From Actinokineospora diospyrosa (GTDB lineage: Bacteria; Actinomycetota; Actinomycetes; Mycobacteriales; Pseudonocardiaceae), in contig NZ_JAMTCO010000001.1 of NCBI RefSeq assembly GCF_024171925.1, positions 496,001 to 560,000 on the forward strand: a stretch of DNA of 64,000 bases. The letters are read 5' to 3'. The notes beneath the pieces are model-generated. The model saw nothing but the letters and a program-made list of their open reading frames with translations. It had not been told where the DNA came from and did no database searches. Positions 43,970 to 52,820 of this stretch are shown here, piece by piece (the stretch's first letter is position 1; each line of letters begins with the position of its first letter). The translations under genes were made by a program, and so were the position numbers.

Positions 43970-44913
43970 AACTGGCGCTCATCGGAGCTGCGGCTGTCAT
44001 CTCCATCCCCGCGATCATCGGAGCCATCGGCAACGGCCTGGTCACCGCCCTGTTCGGTGGCGACGACCAGCCCAACCAGCAAGCCATCGTCGACATCCCG
44101 TCCGACTACCTCGATCTCTACCTCGCCGCCGCACCCACCTGCCCTGGGCTGAGCTGGAGCATCCTCGCCGCCATCGGCAAGATCGAAACCGATCACGGCC
44201 GCAGCCAACTTCCCGGCGTGCGAGAAGGAGAAGAGAACAACAAGGGTGCAGGCGGTCCGATGCAGTTCCTCCAAGCCACCTTCACCAGCGTCACCGCCCG
44301 CCACACCCTGCCCCCAGGAGGCGCCACCCCACCCTCCCGCTACAACCCCCACGACGCCGTCTTCGCCGCCGCCCACCTGCTCTGCGACAACGGCATCAAC
44401 CGCGGCGACCTCAACGCCGCCATCTACTCCTACAACCACGCAGACTGGTACGTCGCCCAAGTCCTCGCCCAAGCCCAGACCTACTCCAGCACCATCGGCC
44501 GCGGCGCCGACACCTCACCAGCCTCCGCCGCCCAACAGGCCATCAACTACGCCACCGGACAACTCGGCCTGCCCTACCAATGGGGCGGCAACGGACCCGA
44601 CGCAGGCGACGCCGGATTCGACTGCTCCGGCCTCACGACCGCCGCCTACGCCTCCGCCGGAATCACCCTTCCCCGAACCGCCGCCACCCAGTTCCGAGCA
44701 GGCCCCCGCGTACCCGAGGGTCAATCCCTCATCCCCGGCGACCTCGTCTTCTACGGCACCCCCAGCCGCATCCACCACGTCGGCCTCTACGTCGGCAACG
44801 GCCAGATGATCCACGCACCAGACTTCGGACAGAAGATCAAAACTGCTCCGTATCGCTGGCGAGGAGATGACTACGCCGGTGCTACTCGACCGCACGCACC
44901 AAGGCCGCTGTAG
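43966..44913 (+). CDS. Bifunctional lytic transglycosylase / NlpC-P60 peptidase of the conjugation apparatus
   Basis: A 315-residue exported or anchored cell-wall enzyme. A membrane segment covers about residues 2-28. A lysozyme-like domain follows (CPGLSWSILAAIGKIETDHG, with the catalytic-type Glu, and GGPMQFLQATF). The C-terminal NlpC/P60 domain has the nucleophile Cys in FDCSGLTTAAY (about residue 221) and His in RIHHVGLYVG (about 270). It would open peptidoglycan for the transfer channel, like VirB1. The TTG start overlaps the previous stop and has GGGGAG upstream. It is the last intact gene of the transfer operon. Confidence 0.9.
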   Translation: MKLALIGAAAVISIPAIIGAIGNGLVTALFGGDDQPNQQAIVDIPSDYLDLYLAAAPTCPGLSWSILAAIGKIETDHGRSQLPGVREGEENNKGAGGPMQFLQATFTSVTARHTLPPGGATPPSRYNPHDAVFAAAHLLCDNGINRGDLNAAIYSYNHADWYVAQVLAQAQTYSSTIGRGADTSPASAAQQAINYATGQLGLPYQWGGNGPDAGDAGFDCSGLTTAAYASAGITLPRTAATQFRAGPRVPEGQSLIPGDLVFYGTPSRIHHVGLYVGNGQMIHAPDFGQKIKTAPYRWRGDDYAGATRPHAPRPL

Positions 44914-44948
44914 CTTCCGCAGCAAGATGACCAATCCCGTGCGGACTT

Positions 44949-45200
44949 GTGGGCAAGCGTGGACCCGCACCCAAGCCCACGTCGCCGCGCGTGCTGCACG
45001 GTGACCGCCCCGACCGGATCAACACCCGCGAGCCGGTCTCACCCGATGCCGAGGTCGAACCGCCGGACCGGCTGTCCGACTCGGCCCGCGCGATCCGGGA
45101 CCGGCTCGCACCCGGACTGGTCGCCCGCAAGGTGCTGACCGTCTGGGGCGCCGACGCCTTCGCCATCCTGTGCCAGGCGGTGGCCCGCTACCGCGAGGCC
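44949..45200 (+). pseudogene. Phage terminase small subunit (P27 family) fragment
   Basis: The start GKRGPAPKPTSPRVLHGDRP and the following TVWGADAFAILCQAVARYRE are typical of P27-type terminase small subunits, which recognise phage DNA for packaging. After about 83 residues the sequence switches abruptly to a TPR-type protein. The rest of the terminase is missing and no large subunit is nearby, so it cannot function in packaging. It is a phage relic inside the ICE. Confidence 0.7.
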
Positions 45201-45440
45201 ACCACCCTCGGCACCGCCAACGACCTCGCCCTCCGACTACATGCCACAGGCGACCACCGGGCCGCGCGCGATCTCGACGAGGACACCCTCTGGCGCGCTA
45301 CCGCCGCGTGCTGGGCGAGGACCACCCCGACATCCTGCGGACGGGGCGCAATCTCGTCTCGGTTCTCCGCGACCTTGATCAGCACGACCAAGCCGACGCA
45401 CTACAAACATGGATCGACAACACCGCCAATCACGACGATC
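45198..45440 (+). pseudogene. Tetratricopeptide-repeat protein fragment, frameshifted
   Basis: Directly fused to the terminase relic is ANDLALRLHATGDHRAARDL, a TPR unit common in actinobacterial NB-ARC or tetratricopeptide proteins. It continues in another frame as ARYRRVLGEDHPDILRTG and LDQHDQADALQTWI, so a frameshift lies near 45297. No start or intact end is present. The junction with phage sequence near 45200 indicates illegitimate recombination. Confidence 0.7.
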
Positions 45441-45661
45441 ATGGACCAATCGCAGACCGGCAAGCACCACAGGACCATCTTGTTCGCGTCATCACGAACA
45501 TCCGGTCATGCCGCAGACCGTGCGCACTACACAGGGCAGAGAACGCTCAAGTAGCGCGGAAACCGTCCACGGACGAGCCGCTCACATCGCACGGAAACAC
45601 CAGGTCCAGCGATCAGGTTGCTCATGTTCGTCCGGAACGTACAGTCGACAAATAGGAATGG

Positions 45662-45689
45662 TGGCGATGTATATAACGAACTATCGCCA
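45662..45689. repeat. Short inverted repeat between convergent genes
   Basis: TGGCGAT (45662-45668) pairs with ATCGCCA (45683-45689) across 14 AT-rich bases, between the TPR relic and the convergent Uma2-like gene. It is a possible weak terminator. The rest of 45441-45715 holds nothing I can support. Confidence 0.3.
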
Positions 45690-45715
45690 GTAAAGGTCGA
45701 CGTCCTGTCACGCCG

Positions 45716-46165
45716 CTAATCGATATAAATAAGGTCCGCTGGATCGAATTCGACCACGACGGGATCGTCGATCCGTATCATCTCACCAGTCTTAGCTTTG
45801 CTCGCCAACTGGTACGTACCATCGATTAGTCTGTGGTAGTAGACGCAAGGAGAGTCAATGCCGGTTAGCTCCACGAGCAGGTAGTTAGGAATGCCCATTC
45901 GGGCATACTCTCGCCGCTTCTCAACCCAGTCTCGTCGCCTGCTCGACGGGCTCACGATCTCGACTGCAAGCTTGACCACCTCCGGTGGAACTGCCCGCAG
46001 AGCGAGATTGATTTTCAACTTGTGCACGACAGAGATGTCGCGCTGATAACGGGGTTTATGGTCGATTGCCAGATCAGCCATCACCAGGAGTTCCGGCGGA
46101 CTTACCTTCGAGAGGAGTTCGTGGAGGCGAGACGCCACCAGTTGATGGAGAACCCTTGGACCCAT
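45716..46165 (-). CDS. Uma2-family (DUF820, PD-(D/E)xK) endonuclease-like protein, short N-terminus
   Basis: A 149-residue protein with the Uma2 nuclease-fold core: Asp in RYQRDISVV, Glu in KLAVEIVSPSS and Lys in VEKRREYARMGIPNYLLVEL. Family members are usually about 180-200 residues and begin with a DLxxLPEDGRRYELIDG-type domain that is missing here. Codons before ATG 46165 include a stop, while GAAGGA gives a plausible ribosome site. It may be a shortened but translated protein or a decayed one. Nuclease activity is not established for the family. Confidence 0.6.
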   Translation of the reverse strand: MGPRVLHQLVASRLHELLSKVSPPELLVMADLAIDHKPRYQRDISVVHKLKINLALRAVPPEVVKLAVEIVSPSSRRRDWVEKRREYARMGIPNYLLVELTGIDSPCVYYHRLIDGTYQLASKAKTGEMIRIDDPVVVEFDPADLIYID

Positions 46166-46767
46166 ATGTCCTTCTTACCACATGGTCACCCCTGCGGGGG
46201 TGTGGCTACCAGAGTCAGCCGGCTTCAACCCCTCGGGAGCGCGAATACGGCAGGGTTGATACTGCCACTTCATCAGTTGAATGACTATTATGCAACAGGG
46301 GCACACGCCTATGGTTTAATCGCGCCACTCCATCACTTACTTGACAGCTAGCGCAGCAGAATAGACACGCGAACGCTGCGGCTCGCGACTGGCAAGCGCA
46401 AAGAAACAGCACGCCAATCGCCGTCATCGAGATCGAAATCCACCGCCCCTCGAAGGTCGCCGGACTTGAGAAACAAGGACGCCATCGCTAGCTTGACAGC
46501 TGTGTCACCCGCTGACCGTCGCTCGTAAGAGCCGGACAATGCCAAACAGCTGGGGTTTTGTAGATTTTGTCAGCTTGCGGTGTTTGACGCGATGGTGCTG
46601 GTCCGGGGCCGCCAATATTTGTCGCCAACTTCTTCCGGCAGAGACCATCGGGCTCCCGCGCCGTCATGTGGGCGTGTCGCTCCGACTCCGAGCCGCGCCT
46701 GACTGCCATGCTCAGAAGATGAGGGGTGACCGAGTCTATGTCGGTCGCCGAGGATCATGGAGGTGCC
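46166..46767. other. Mostly non-coding lead-in to the qat operon
   Basis: About 600 bases of lower GC than the transfer genes. Apart from a doubtful minus-strand frame (46348-46545), nothing is supported. The promoter of the downstream qat operon probably lies near its right end, but I cannot assign hexamers. Confidence 0.4.
46348..46545 (-). CDS. Doubtful 65-residue frame
   Basis: The stretch VDFDLDDGDWRAVSLRLPVA has non-random acidic/aromatic composition that could be the end of a real small protein. There is no clear ribosome site and no recognised family. It is listed only as a possibility, because the flanking 600 bases have no other gene. Confidence 0.25.
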   Translation of the reverse strand: MALSGSYERRSAGDTAVKLAMASLFLKSGDLRGAVDFDLDDGDWRAVSLRLPVASRSVRVSILLR

Positions 46768-48495
46768 GTGACGACCAGCCTTAACCCGGCCCGGATGGCC
46801 CTGTGGGATGACAACCCGTCGGCCGTTGACCTGCTGGGCTTCGACACGGTGGTCGCAGCTGTTGAAGGCGCCTTGGCGGTCGAGGGCCTAGACCCACTCA
46901 CCATTGGTATCCATGCGCCGTGGGGCGGCGGGAAAACATCGGTACTCGGAATGGTTGAAGAACGCCTCAAAGGCCATTCGGGCTACGTAGTCGTCCGTAC
47001 CGACCCATGGGAATATGACGACCACGACGATGTACGCGGCACTCTTATCGCAGAAGTCCTGCATGAGCTTGAGAAGAAATTCAAGGGCGATGGTGAGGTT
47101 GGCGCAAAAGTAAAGGACCTTGTGAAGCGGGTCAGTTGGTCCCGCGTCACCAAGGCCGTCGCCAAGGGTGCCATCACAATGCAATGGGATCCCGTAGAAG
47201 TAATCGAAGCTTTCAAGCCCAAAGCTCGTGAAACACCTGAATCAATGTCCGGCTTTCGGCCAGCGTTTGCGAACTTCTTGAAAGACAACCTGCCGCAGGT
47301 TAAGCGCGTGATTGTCCTCGTCGATGATCTTGATCGTTGTCTGCCGGATGCTGCGATGGCGACGCTGGAAGCTATCAAGCTGTTCCTGTCGGTGCCCAAG
47401 ATGACCTTTGTCTTGGCGGCCGACCAGGAGATGGTCCGAGACGCCATCGCTGCGAGCCTCGATGCCAGCGGTCGGAGCGAGATCTTCGCGAATCGATACC
47501 TCGAAAAGATCGTCCAGCTGCCGATCTCCCTAGCGCGGCTGACAGCGGACGAAACCTCCAACTACGTCGCCTTGCTCCTGGCAGCAGGTTCCAGCCCCAA
47601 CAATGAGACCTATACCAGCTTGGTTGAGCACTGCCGCGCACGCAGGCAGGCCGGTCAGACACCGCTCCTGGCAGACCTTGACCGGCTGGCTTGGCGACCG
47701 GATGAGTCCCTGCTCAAGCTGGCCGATCAGATCGCCACCGGACTGGCGTCCGACAAGGCCAGTAACCCGCGTCACGTGAAGCGCTTCCTCAACGCATTCG
47801 GTGTCCGAAACCAGATCGCCATGACGCAAGGGCTGACGATCGCGCCAGCCGTGCTGGCCAAGCTCTACCTTCTTGAAGATCGGTTCCTCAACGAGTTTGA
47901 GCACCTAGTGAGCCTGTCTGAGGCGGAACGCCAGGAGCTGATCGCGGAGTGGGAGGAGTGGGGCCGCAGGGAAACCGAAGACCGGCCAGGCAAGGTCAGT
48001 GAAGAGACACGAGACTGGGCTGCGGCCGAGCCGTGGTTGGCCGCGGAGCCGCTCGCGCCGTACCTCACGCTTGCCGCATCGCTCACCAGTCTGGTCGCTG
48101 GCGCTAACCTGACTGACGAGCAGGCGCAGCTGGTGGCCGACCTGTCCTCGCCGACGGAGACCATCCGGACCGACGCATTGGGCCGCATCGAGGGCAAGGC
48201 GCTCCCTGAGCAGCGAGCCGTCGTCGCCGGGCTATTCGGCCGCGTACGCAAGCTCGAAACCATCGTGGATCTTGTCAGCTCGCTGGTGGAGATGGCCAAG
48301 GCCCGGCCAGAGCTGGCGGACGAGATCGCCGATGGTATCCGGCAGAGCTGCTGGCATAGGCTCGAACTGCGCAATGCCCTCGAATTGGCCGAGAGCACCG
48401 TACCCGTCCTGAGCGGTCTCGCCGACCAGCTCGAAACCGACGAAAGCGTCGATCCTGCCGTTCGTGAGGCCGTCCGAATAGCGCGGGGACAGTAG
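46768..48495 (+). CDS. qatA: QatA, KAP-family P-loop NTPase of the Qat antiphage system
   Basis: A 575-residue KAP NTPase. Walker A is HAPWGGGKTSVL (about residue 50) and Walker B is IVLVDDLDRCLP (about 182), followed by KAP-type sensor regions (TFVLAADQEMVRDAI, ANRYLEKIVQLPI). GTG 46768 is chosen because GGAGG lies five bases upstream; an in-frame GTG at 46726 is weaker. It is the first of four coupled genes in the order of the Qat defence system (QatA ATPase, QatB, QatC QueC-like, QatD TatD-like). Qat protects against phages by an unresolved mechanism. Confidence 0.9.
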   Translation: MTTSLNPARMALWDDNPSAVDLLGFDTVVAAVEGALAVEGLDPLTIGIHAPWGGGKTSVLGMVEERLKGHSGYVVVRTDPWEYDDHDDVRGTLIAEVLHELEKKFKGDGEVGAKVKDLVKRVSWSRVTKAVAKGAITMQWDPVEVIEAFKPKARETPESMSGFRPAFANFLKDNLPQVKRVIVLVDDLDRCLPDAAMATLEAIKLFLSVPKMTFVLAADQEMVRDAIAASLDASGRSEIFANRYLEKIVQLPISLARLTADETSNYVALLLAAGSSPNNETYTSLVEHCRARRQAGQTPLLADLDRLAWRPDESLLKLADQIATGLASDKASNPRHVKRFLNAFGVRNQIAMTQGLTIAPAVLAKLYLLEDRFLNEFEHLVSLSEAERQELIAEWEEWGRRETEDRPGKVSEETRDWAAAEPWLAAEPLAPYLTLAASLTSLVAGANLTDEQAQLVADLSSPTETIRTDALGRIEGKALPEQRAVVAGLFGRVRKLETIVDLVSSLVEMAKARPELADEIADGIRQSCWHRLELRNALELAESTVPVLSGLADQLETDESVDPAVREAVRIARGQ

Positions 48496-49343
48496 TGGGT
48501 ACCTCTGGATCGTACGGCGGCAGTGGCTCCACGAACTGGCAGAACGCCCGCCAGGCATTTGATGGTCTGGGCGGCGGAGGGGCCGGTACGGGATCCGATG
48601 CGCCACCACCGCCTCCCGACAACCCACAGCCTGCCCCAGATGCCGCAGCGGCAGCGGTCGCAGCCGCGATTGCCGCGGCACTGCTCGCCGATGACTCACA
48701 ATCGCGACGACCCGCCAGTTCGGTTCCACTATCGACGCTATTGCCACGTGGTCGCGGGGGTGGCGGGAGCGGAGGAGGTACAACCGGCCGGAGCGGCACG
48801 TCTGGCCGAGCGGGAGGCGGATCGCGCCGGCAGGTGACGTCCGGCGCTCGTCGCGGGGGTGCCGCACTGGGTGGTGCGTACGCGCTTCGCCTTGGTGATG
48901 CCGCCGGCCTCCGCGAGCTGGGGCTCGATCTGGGCGAACTATCGCAGCTGTCGCCTCGTGTTCAGCTGGCCAAGATCATCGATGCGACAATCGGAGAGGC
49001 CGGTCACCCCGACGACTATGCCCTCAAGCGGGCTACCATCGAGCATCTCAAGTCGGTGCTACTGGCCGACACACCCCCACCGCCCGAGGTCAGCATCCGC
49101 AACTTCGTCGCGGAATGGATCTTTCAGCAGAGCCTGGTTGAACTCCAGGCTGCCCGAGCCACCCGTGGCCGCAACCAACAGCAGGTCGACAGGGCCGAAC
49201 GCCAGCTGCGCGATTGGCTGAAGCGGCGCGTGCAGCGCATCGAGGTGTCGACGCAGGACCGACCGTCAGTGCAGAACCTGGCCGACATCACAGCCAAGAT
49301 CACCGGTGAAGCGTTGCGACTGATCAAAGCGGGTACGCCATGA
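48495..49343 (+). CDS. qatB: QatB of the Qat antiphage system
   Basis: A 282-residue protein of otherwise unknown function. The N-terminal 100 residues are Gly/Pro/Ala-rich low complexity (GTSGSYGGSGSTNWQNARQA). The C-terminal part is helical, with PRVQLAKIIDATIGEAGHPD and RNFVAEWIFQQSLVELQAAR. Its GTG start shares a base with the qatA stop and its stop overlaps qatC (ATGA). Identification rests on position between QatA and QatC plus the Gly-rich/helical layout reported for QatB. It is required for defence in known systems. Confidence 0.85.
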   Translation: MGTSGSYGGSGSTNWQNARQAFDGLGGGGAGTGSDAPPPPPDNPQPAPDAAAAAVAAAIAAALLADDSQSRRPASSVPLSTLLPRGRGGGGSGGGTTGRSGTSGRAGGGSRRQVTSGARRGGAALGGAYALRLGDAAGLRELGLDLGELSQLSPRVQLAKIIDATIGEAGHPDDYALKRATIEHLKSVLLADTPPPPEVSIRNFVAEWIFQQSLVELQAARATRGRNQQQVDRAERQLRDWLKRRVQRIEVSTQDRPSVQNLADITAKITGEALRLIKAGTP

Positions 49344-50608
49344 GCCAGTTTGAACTCCTGCCCACCGACGCCAGCCAATTCGATCCGGGCGCACGGCCCC
49401 TGTACTGGAGCCGTACGAGCGGAATGACGGGACCAATCAGCGGCAACCTCGACTGGAGCCTCACTCGGCTGGCAACGCCGCATCCCGTCGCAGCCGACCT
49501 GCTACGCATATGCGCTGGCGCCTACCTCGCGGACCGGCTGACCAGCCGAGGCCAGGCGTTCACCCGCACGATCGAGCTGACCGTGCATGTGACCGAGACG
49601 GCAGCCTGGACCGCGGACGCCGTCGAGCAGGTCGCGGACCTCCTGTGGTGGCTGACGGCCGACGACTGGACCATCCGAGTCGTACCCGCCGGGCCAAGCG
49701 AAGCTTCCGAGCTTCCTATCCAGCCGCCTGTCCGTGAGGTGGCTCTGCTCAGCGGCGGTCTCGATTCCCTGTGTGGCGCCGTGGATCAGCTCAACGACGG
49801 GACCAGCCGCCTCTTTCTGAGCCACGCGGACGGCACAACGGCCGTTAAGCACGCTCAGCGCCAGATCCGCGAGTGGCTTACCGAGCGCGCGACCAACCCG
49901 CCAGAGTTCCTGACCGTCACATTCACGCAGAACGGCGCGAAGGCGGAATCGTCAAGTCGGAGCCGGAGTCTGCTGTTCGCTGCCCTGGCAGCCGCCGCTG
50001 CGACCGCCCGTGGAGCGAGCCGTGTGGTGGTGCCAGAGAATGGCTACACCAGCATCAACATTCCACTCACGACAGCCCGTGGCGGTGCATTGTCAACGCG
50101 CTCAACGCATCCGACCACGTTCGCTCGCATCAACCGCCTTCTAGCCACGCTCGGCATCGGCGTCGCCATCGACGACCCCTACCTTGGGCTCACCAAAGGT
50201 GAACTCGTAGCGCAAGCAGTGGCCCATGTAGACCCGGCGGCGTTTGCCTCAGTCGTCGCCACCTCGCTGTCCTGCGGCAAGCTGGACGGGACGTACTACA
50301 AGGGCGGCGACCCCAACTACGGCTGCGGTCTGTGCGTACCGTGCATTGTCCGAAGGAGTGCAATATCCGCGGCTGGCCTCGACGATCGGACACCCTACTT
50401 GACTGACACTCTGCCAGCAGCTTCCCGTCCAAGGCTAATCAACAATCGCTCCGACGACGTCCAGGCGATCCAGGAGGCACTCCGCCGAGGCATCTCCGAA
50501 GATGAACTGCTGGCTTGCGGCCCCTGGCCGGACGACTTCGACCTCGACGCCGCCGTAGCCCTATGTGCACGCGGTCTGCAGGAGATTGCCCGTGTCCCTC
50601 TACCCTGA
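49340..50608 (+). CDS. qatC: QatC, QueC-like PP-loop protein of the Qat antiphage system
   Basis: A 422-residue protein with a QueC-like ATP-pyrophosphatase half. The PP-loop is ALLSGGLDSLCG (about residue 137). The zinc ligands of QueC are retained: Cys in TSLSCGKL and the cluster YGCGLCVPC near residue 328. The first 120 residues are an extra N-terminal domain not found in QueC. QueC makes 7-cyano-7-deazaguanine; in Qat the substrate is unknown. It overlaps qatB, and its end encloses the qatD start. Confidence 0.9.
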   Translation: MSQFELLPTDASQFDPGARPLYWSRTSGMTGPISGNLDWSLTRLATPHPVAADLLRICAGAYLADRLTSRGQAFTRTIELTVHVTETAAWTADAVEQVADLLWWLTADDWTIRVVPAGPSEASELPIQPPVREVALLSGGLDSLCGAVDQLNDGTSRLFLSHADGTTAVKHAQRQIREWLTERATNPPEFLTVTFTQNGAKAESSSRSRSLLFAALAAAAATARGASRVVVPENGYTSINIPLTTARGGALSTRSTHPTTFARINRLLATLGIGVAIDDPYLGLTKGELVAQAVAHVDPAAFASVVATSLSCGKLDGTYYKGGDPNYGCGLCVPCIVRRSAISAAGLDDRTPYLTDTLPAASRPRLINNRSDDVQAIQEALRRGISEDELLACGPWPDDFDLDAAVALCARGLQEIARVPLP

Positions 50609-51356
50609 CCTGCCCCGCCTCGACTGCCACGCCCACATCGCTCCCGACGTCACTACCGAGCAGATCCGACGACTCGGCGACTGCGTGGTTTACGCCGTCT
50701 CCCGCACCCTGGATGAGGGCTACGCCGCGCTGCGGCGACGCAACGACGATCGCCTGATCTGGGGTTGGGGTGCCCACCCAGCGGTGCCCGAGGCGCTCGA
50801 CACCTTCACTCCGGAACGAGCAGCCACATTGACAAGCCGGCTGCCGCTCGTCGGTGAGATCGGCCTTGATCGCCGCGGTTCGAAGGAAAGACAGACCGCG
50901 GTATTCGCCGCTGCCCTACAGGCCGCGCAGGGGCAGCCGGTTCTGATCTCGGTACATAGCACCGGTCGCACGGCCGCCGTGATCGACACGGTTCGCACCC
51001 ACACTCATCCCGGTCTCGTCCTGCACTGGTTCCTTGGCACCCCCACGGAAGTGGCCGCAGCCGTCGCCGCTGGTTGCTATTTCTCGGTCAACGCGGCGAT
51101 GCCTATGGATGTTCTGCACCACATCCCTCAAGACCGGATGCTGCCAGAGACAGACTTCCCGGCCGGCCGCCGCACCGGTGGTGGTCGGATGCCAGGCGAC
51201 ACTGAGCCAGTCGAGGTCAAGGTCGCTGGACTACTCGGCGTGACGCCCTCGCACGTACGTCGGATGTTCTGGAAGAACCTGCGCGACATCTCAGTCGCGA
51301 GCGGAGCGTTGGAGCGCTATCCCGAGTTTGTGGCCGACATACTCCTAACACTCTAA
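50592..51356 (+). CDS. qatD: QatD, TatD-like metal hydrolase of the Qat antiphage system
   Basis: A 254-residue TatD-family hydrolase. All metal ligands are visible: His-x-His in LDCHAHI (about residue 12), Glu in GEIGLD (about 90), His in LISVHSTG, His in VLHWFLG and Asp in PETDFP (about 188). The GTG start lies inside qatC, with AGGAG seven bases upstream. As a predicted DNase or nucleotide hydrolase it completes a full qatABCD locus. The four genes are tightly coupled and lack internal terminators. Nothing suggests decay, so the system is probably active. Confidence 0.9.
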   Translation: MSLYPDLPRLDCHAHIAPDVTTEQIRRLGDCVVYAVSRTLDEGYAALRRRNDDRLIWGWGAHPAVPEALDTFTPERAATLTSRLPLVGEIGLDRRGSKERQTAVFAAALQAAQGQPVLISVHSTGRTAAVIDTVRTHTHPGLVLHWFLGTPTEVAAAVAAGCYFSVNAAMPMDVLHHIPQDRMLPETDFPAGRRTGGGRMPGDTEPVEVKVAGLLGVTPSHVRRMFWKNLRDISVASGALERYPEFVADILLTL

Positions 51357-51578
51357 GGCTGGCACTGCGAGCCCATACGTCAGCTTTTCGGGGATGCGAG
51401 TGAGGTTGAATACTGCTGCTCCGCCAGCGTATCGAAGCTACTTGTGGGCCGCGATTGGCCAATCGTAGCAGCGCGTTGATGAACTGTGTCTAGCGAAATC
51501 AGTTCGCCAAAACAGGTCCGCTTGCGTTAGATCAATCTTCAATCATAGAACATGGCTGCACAGCCTACTGGATCGGCG

Positions 51579-51884
51579 TCATTCGGAAGTCGTCGAGGCT
51601 TCATCATCGTCGTCCGACAGCTTGTAGTCACTTAGTAGTTTGTACAAGTTGGTGCGGTCCATATCCGAGGCGCGTGCGACTTGAGCTTTGGGCACGCTGT
51701 CGTCGATGGCGGCTGTCATCCGCCTATGCCGCGTGTCGCGGGCCTTCTTGAGCTTGCCTAGCTTCGCGACCCGCTGCTCTTGAAGCTCCGCTTCTTGATC
51801 ACGAATCTGCTGGAGTTCGTCCTGGAGCCTTTGAATCTCGGCGGCGCTTTCCTGGAGCAGCTTGAGGTGTTCTGCCCTGTCCAC
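51579..51884 (-). CDS. Small coiled-coil protein with C-terminal helix-turn-helix
   Basis: A 101-residue cytosolic protein. Residues 2-52 form a strongly charged coiled coil (ESAAEIQRLQDELQQIRDQE). Residues 64-92 (VPKAQVARASDMDRTNLYKL) look like a helix-turn-helix that may bind DNA, and the tail is acidic. GTG 51884 is preceded by GGAGG seven bases upstream. It stands alone between the qat operon (convergent) and the terminator of the amidoligase operon. Similar small proteins occur in actinobacterial plasmids, but I assign no family. Confidence 0.65.
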   Translation of the reverse strand: MDRAEHLKLLQESAAEIQRLQDELQQIRDQEAELQEQRVAKLGKLKKARDTRHRRMTAAIDDSVPKAQVARASDMDRTNLYKLLSDYKLSDDDDEASTTSE

Positions 51885-51973
51885 GTCGTGCCTCCGAGTC
51901 TGCTGTGGGGTGAGTCGCACCGCTGTTCGACCACGTTGTACCACGGCGAAGACGACAACACCTCGACTCCACA

Positions 51974-52021
51974 CCGGGTGGTGTCGTGCCAGGCTCACGT
52001 TCCTGGCACGACACCACCCGG
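51974..52021 (-). terminator. Perfect 20-bp hairpin ending the amidoligase-DprA-YgjP operon
   Basis: CCGGGTGGTGTCGTGCCAGG (51974-51993) pairs exactly with 52002-52021 across 8 bases. It lies 19 bases beyond the last stop codon of the minus-strand operon and ahead of the next gene. There is no T-run, as is common for actinomycete terminators. Confidence 0.75.
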
Positions 52022-52040
52022 ACAAACCCACCGGCACCTT

Positions 52041-52820
52041 CTATGACCTGCCGCTCCAGTCGCCGAGCCACGCGTGACGGCCCACCTCTTCCAGCTCAGA
52101 CTGGCGCAGTCGCCAGTCGGGCATCCACAGGCTCATCCGTCGTTGCCACGCGCGTCCGTGGGCCGTGCCTCCGGGCTGGGTGGCGTGGGCTTGTTCGTGG
52201 ACCAGCACGTACTCGATCAGCCTGGTCGGCAGGCCGAACGCTGCCCAGTGCAGCGTGGTGGTGTGGACGGAGGGCGAGGTGTAGATGCCCCAGCGGCGGC
52301 GTCCGAGGTCGCGGACGGCGTAGCTGAGGCCGATGATCCGGCCGTCGACCTCGTAGCGACGACCCTCGCGACGCAGCCACGCGAGTCCGACCTGCCGGTA
52401 CAGGCCGATGACCGCGCGACGCACCAGCTCCGGGCGCTGGTTCCGCGCGTACAGGACACCGTCCGCGGTGATCGCAGGGAGCTGGTCGACGCCCGGCGGT
52501 GGCGTTGTGACGAGACGGAGTCGGTAGCTGCGCCCGAGTAGGGCGAACTCCTCGCCGTCGACGAAGTCCTTCACCGCGTGGTTGGGAGCGAGACGCGTGG
52601 CCGTGTCGACATGCTCGGCGATCCGGTGGCGGTGCCGGTCGACGAACCGGGCGATGTCGTCCGGTTCGGCCGTCGGTGGGACCAGGATGACGACGGTGCC
52701 CCCGGGGTGGATTTGGATTGCCGCGGTGCGGCGTCGTGGGCGGATCGTCACGTCCATCCGCCATGCGGCGGGCAGGTCGAGCGCTGCTAGCGCGGTGTGG
52801 ACGTGGTGGGGGTCTGTCAT
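52041..52820 (-). CDS. YgjP/WLM-type zinc metallopeptidase-like protein
   Basis: A 259-residue cytosolic protein of the YgjP/SprT-like family. The zinc site is visible as VLVHEQAHATQPGGTAHG: the HExxH motif and a further His that probably completes it. The N-terminal RRRTAAIQIHPGGTVVILVP strand pattern is typical. ATG 52820 overlaps the stop of the DprA-like gene (ATGA), so the two are coupled. Some YgjP-like proteins accompany restriction-modification loci. The substrate here is unknown. It is the last gene of the operon and is followed by the perfect hairpin. Confidence 0.85.
   Translation of the reverse strand: MTDPHHVHTALAALDLPAAWRMDVTIRPRRRTAAIQIHPGGTVVILVPPTAEPDDIARFVDRHRHRIAEHVDTATRLAPNHAVKDFVDGEEFALLGRSYRLRLVTTPPPGVDQLPAITADGVLYARNQRPELVRRAVIGLYRQVGLAWLRREGRRYEVDGRIIGLSYAVRDLGRRRWGIYTSPSVHTTTLHWAAFGLPTRLIEYVLVHEQAHATQPGGTAHGRAWQRRMSLWMPDWRLRQSELEEVGRHAWLGDWSGRS

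Noticed and set aside
46726-46767. Earlier GTG as start of qatA
   Set aside because: It is in frame but lacks a good ribosome site, whereas GTG 46768 follows GGAGG at normal spacing.
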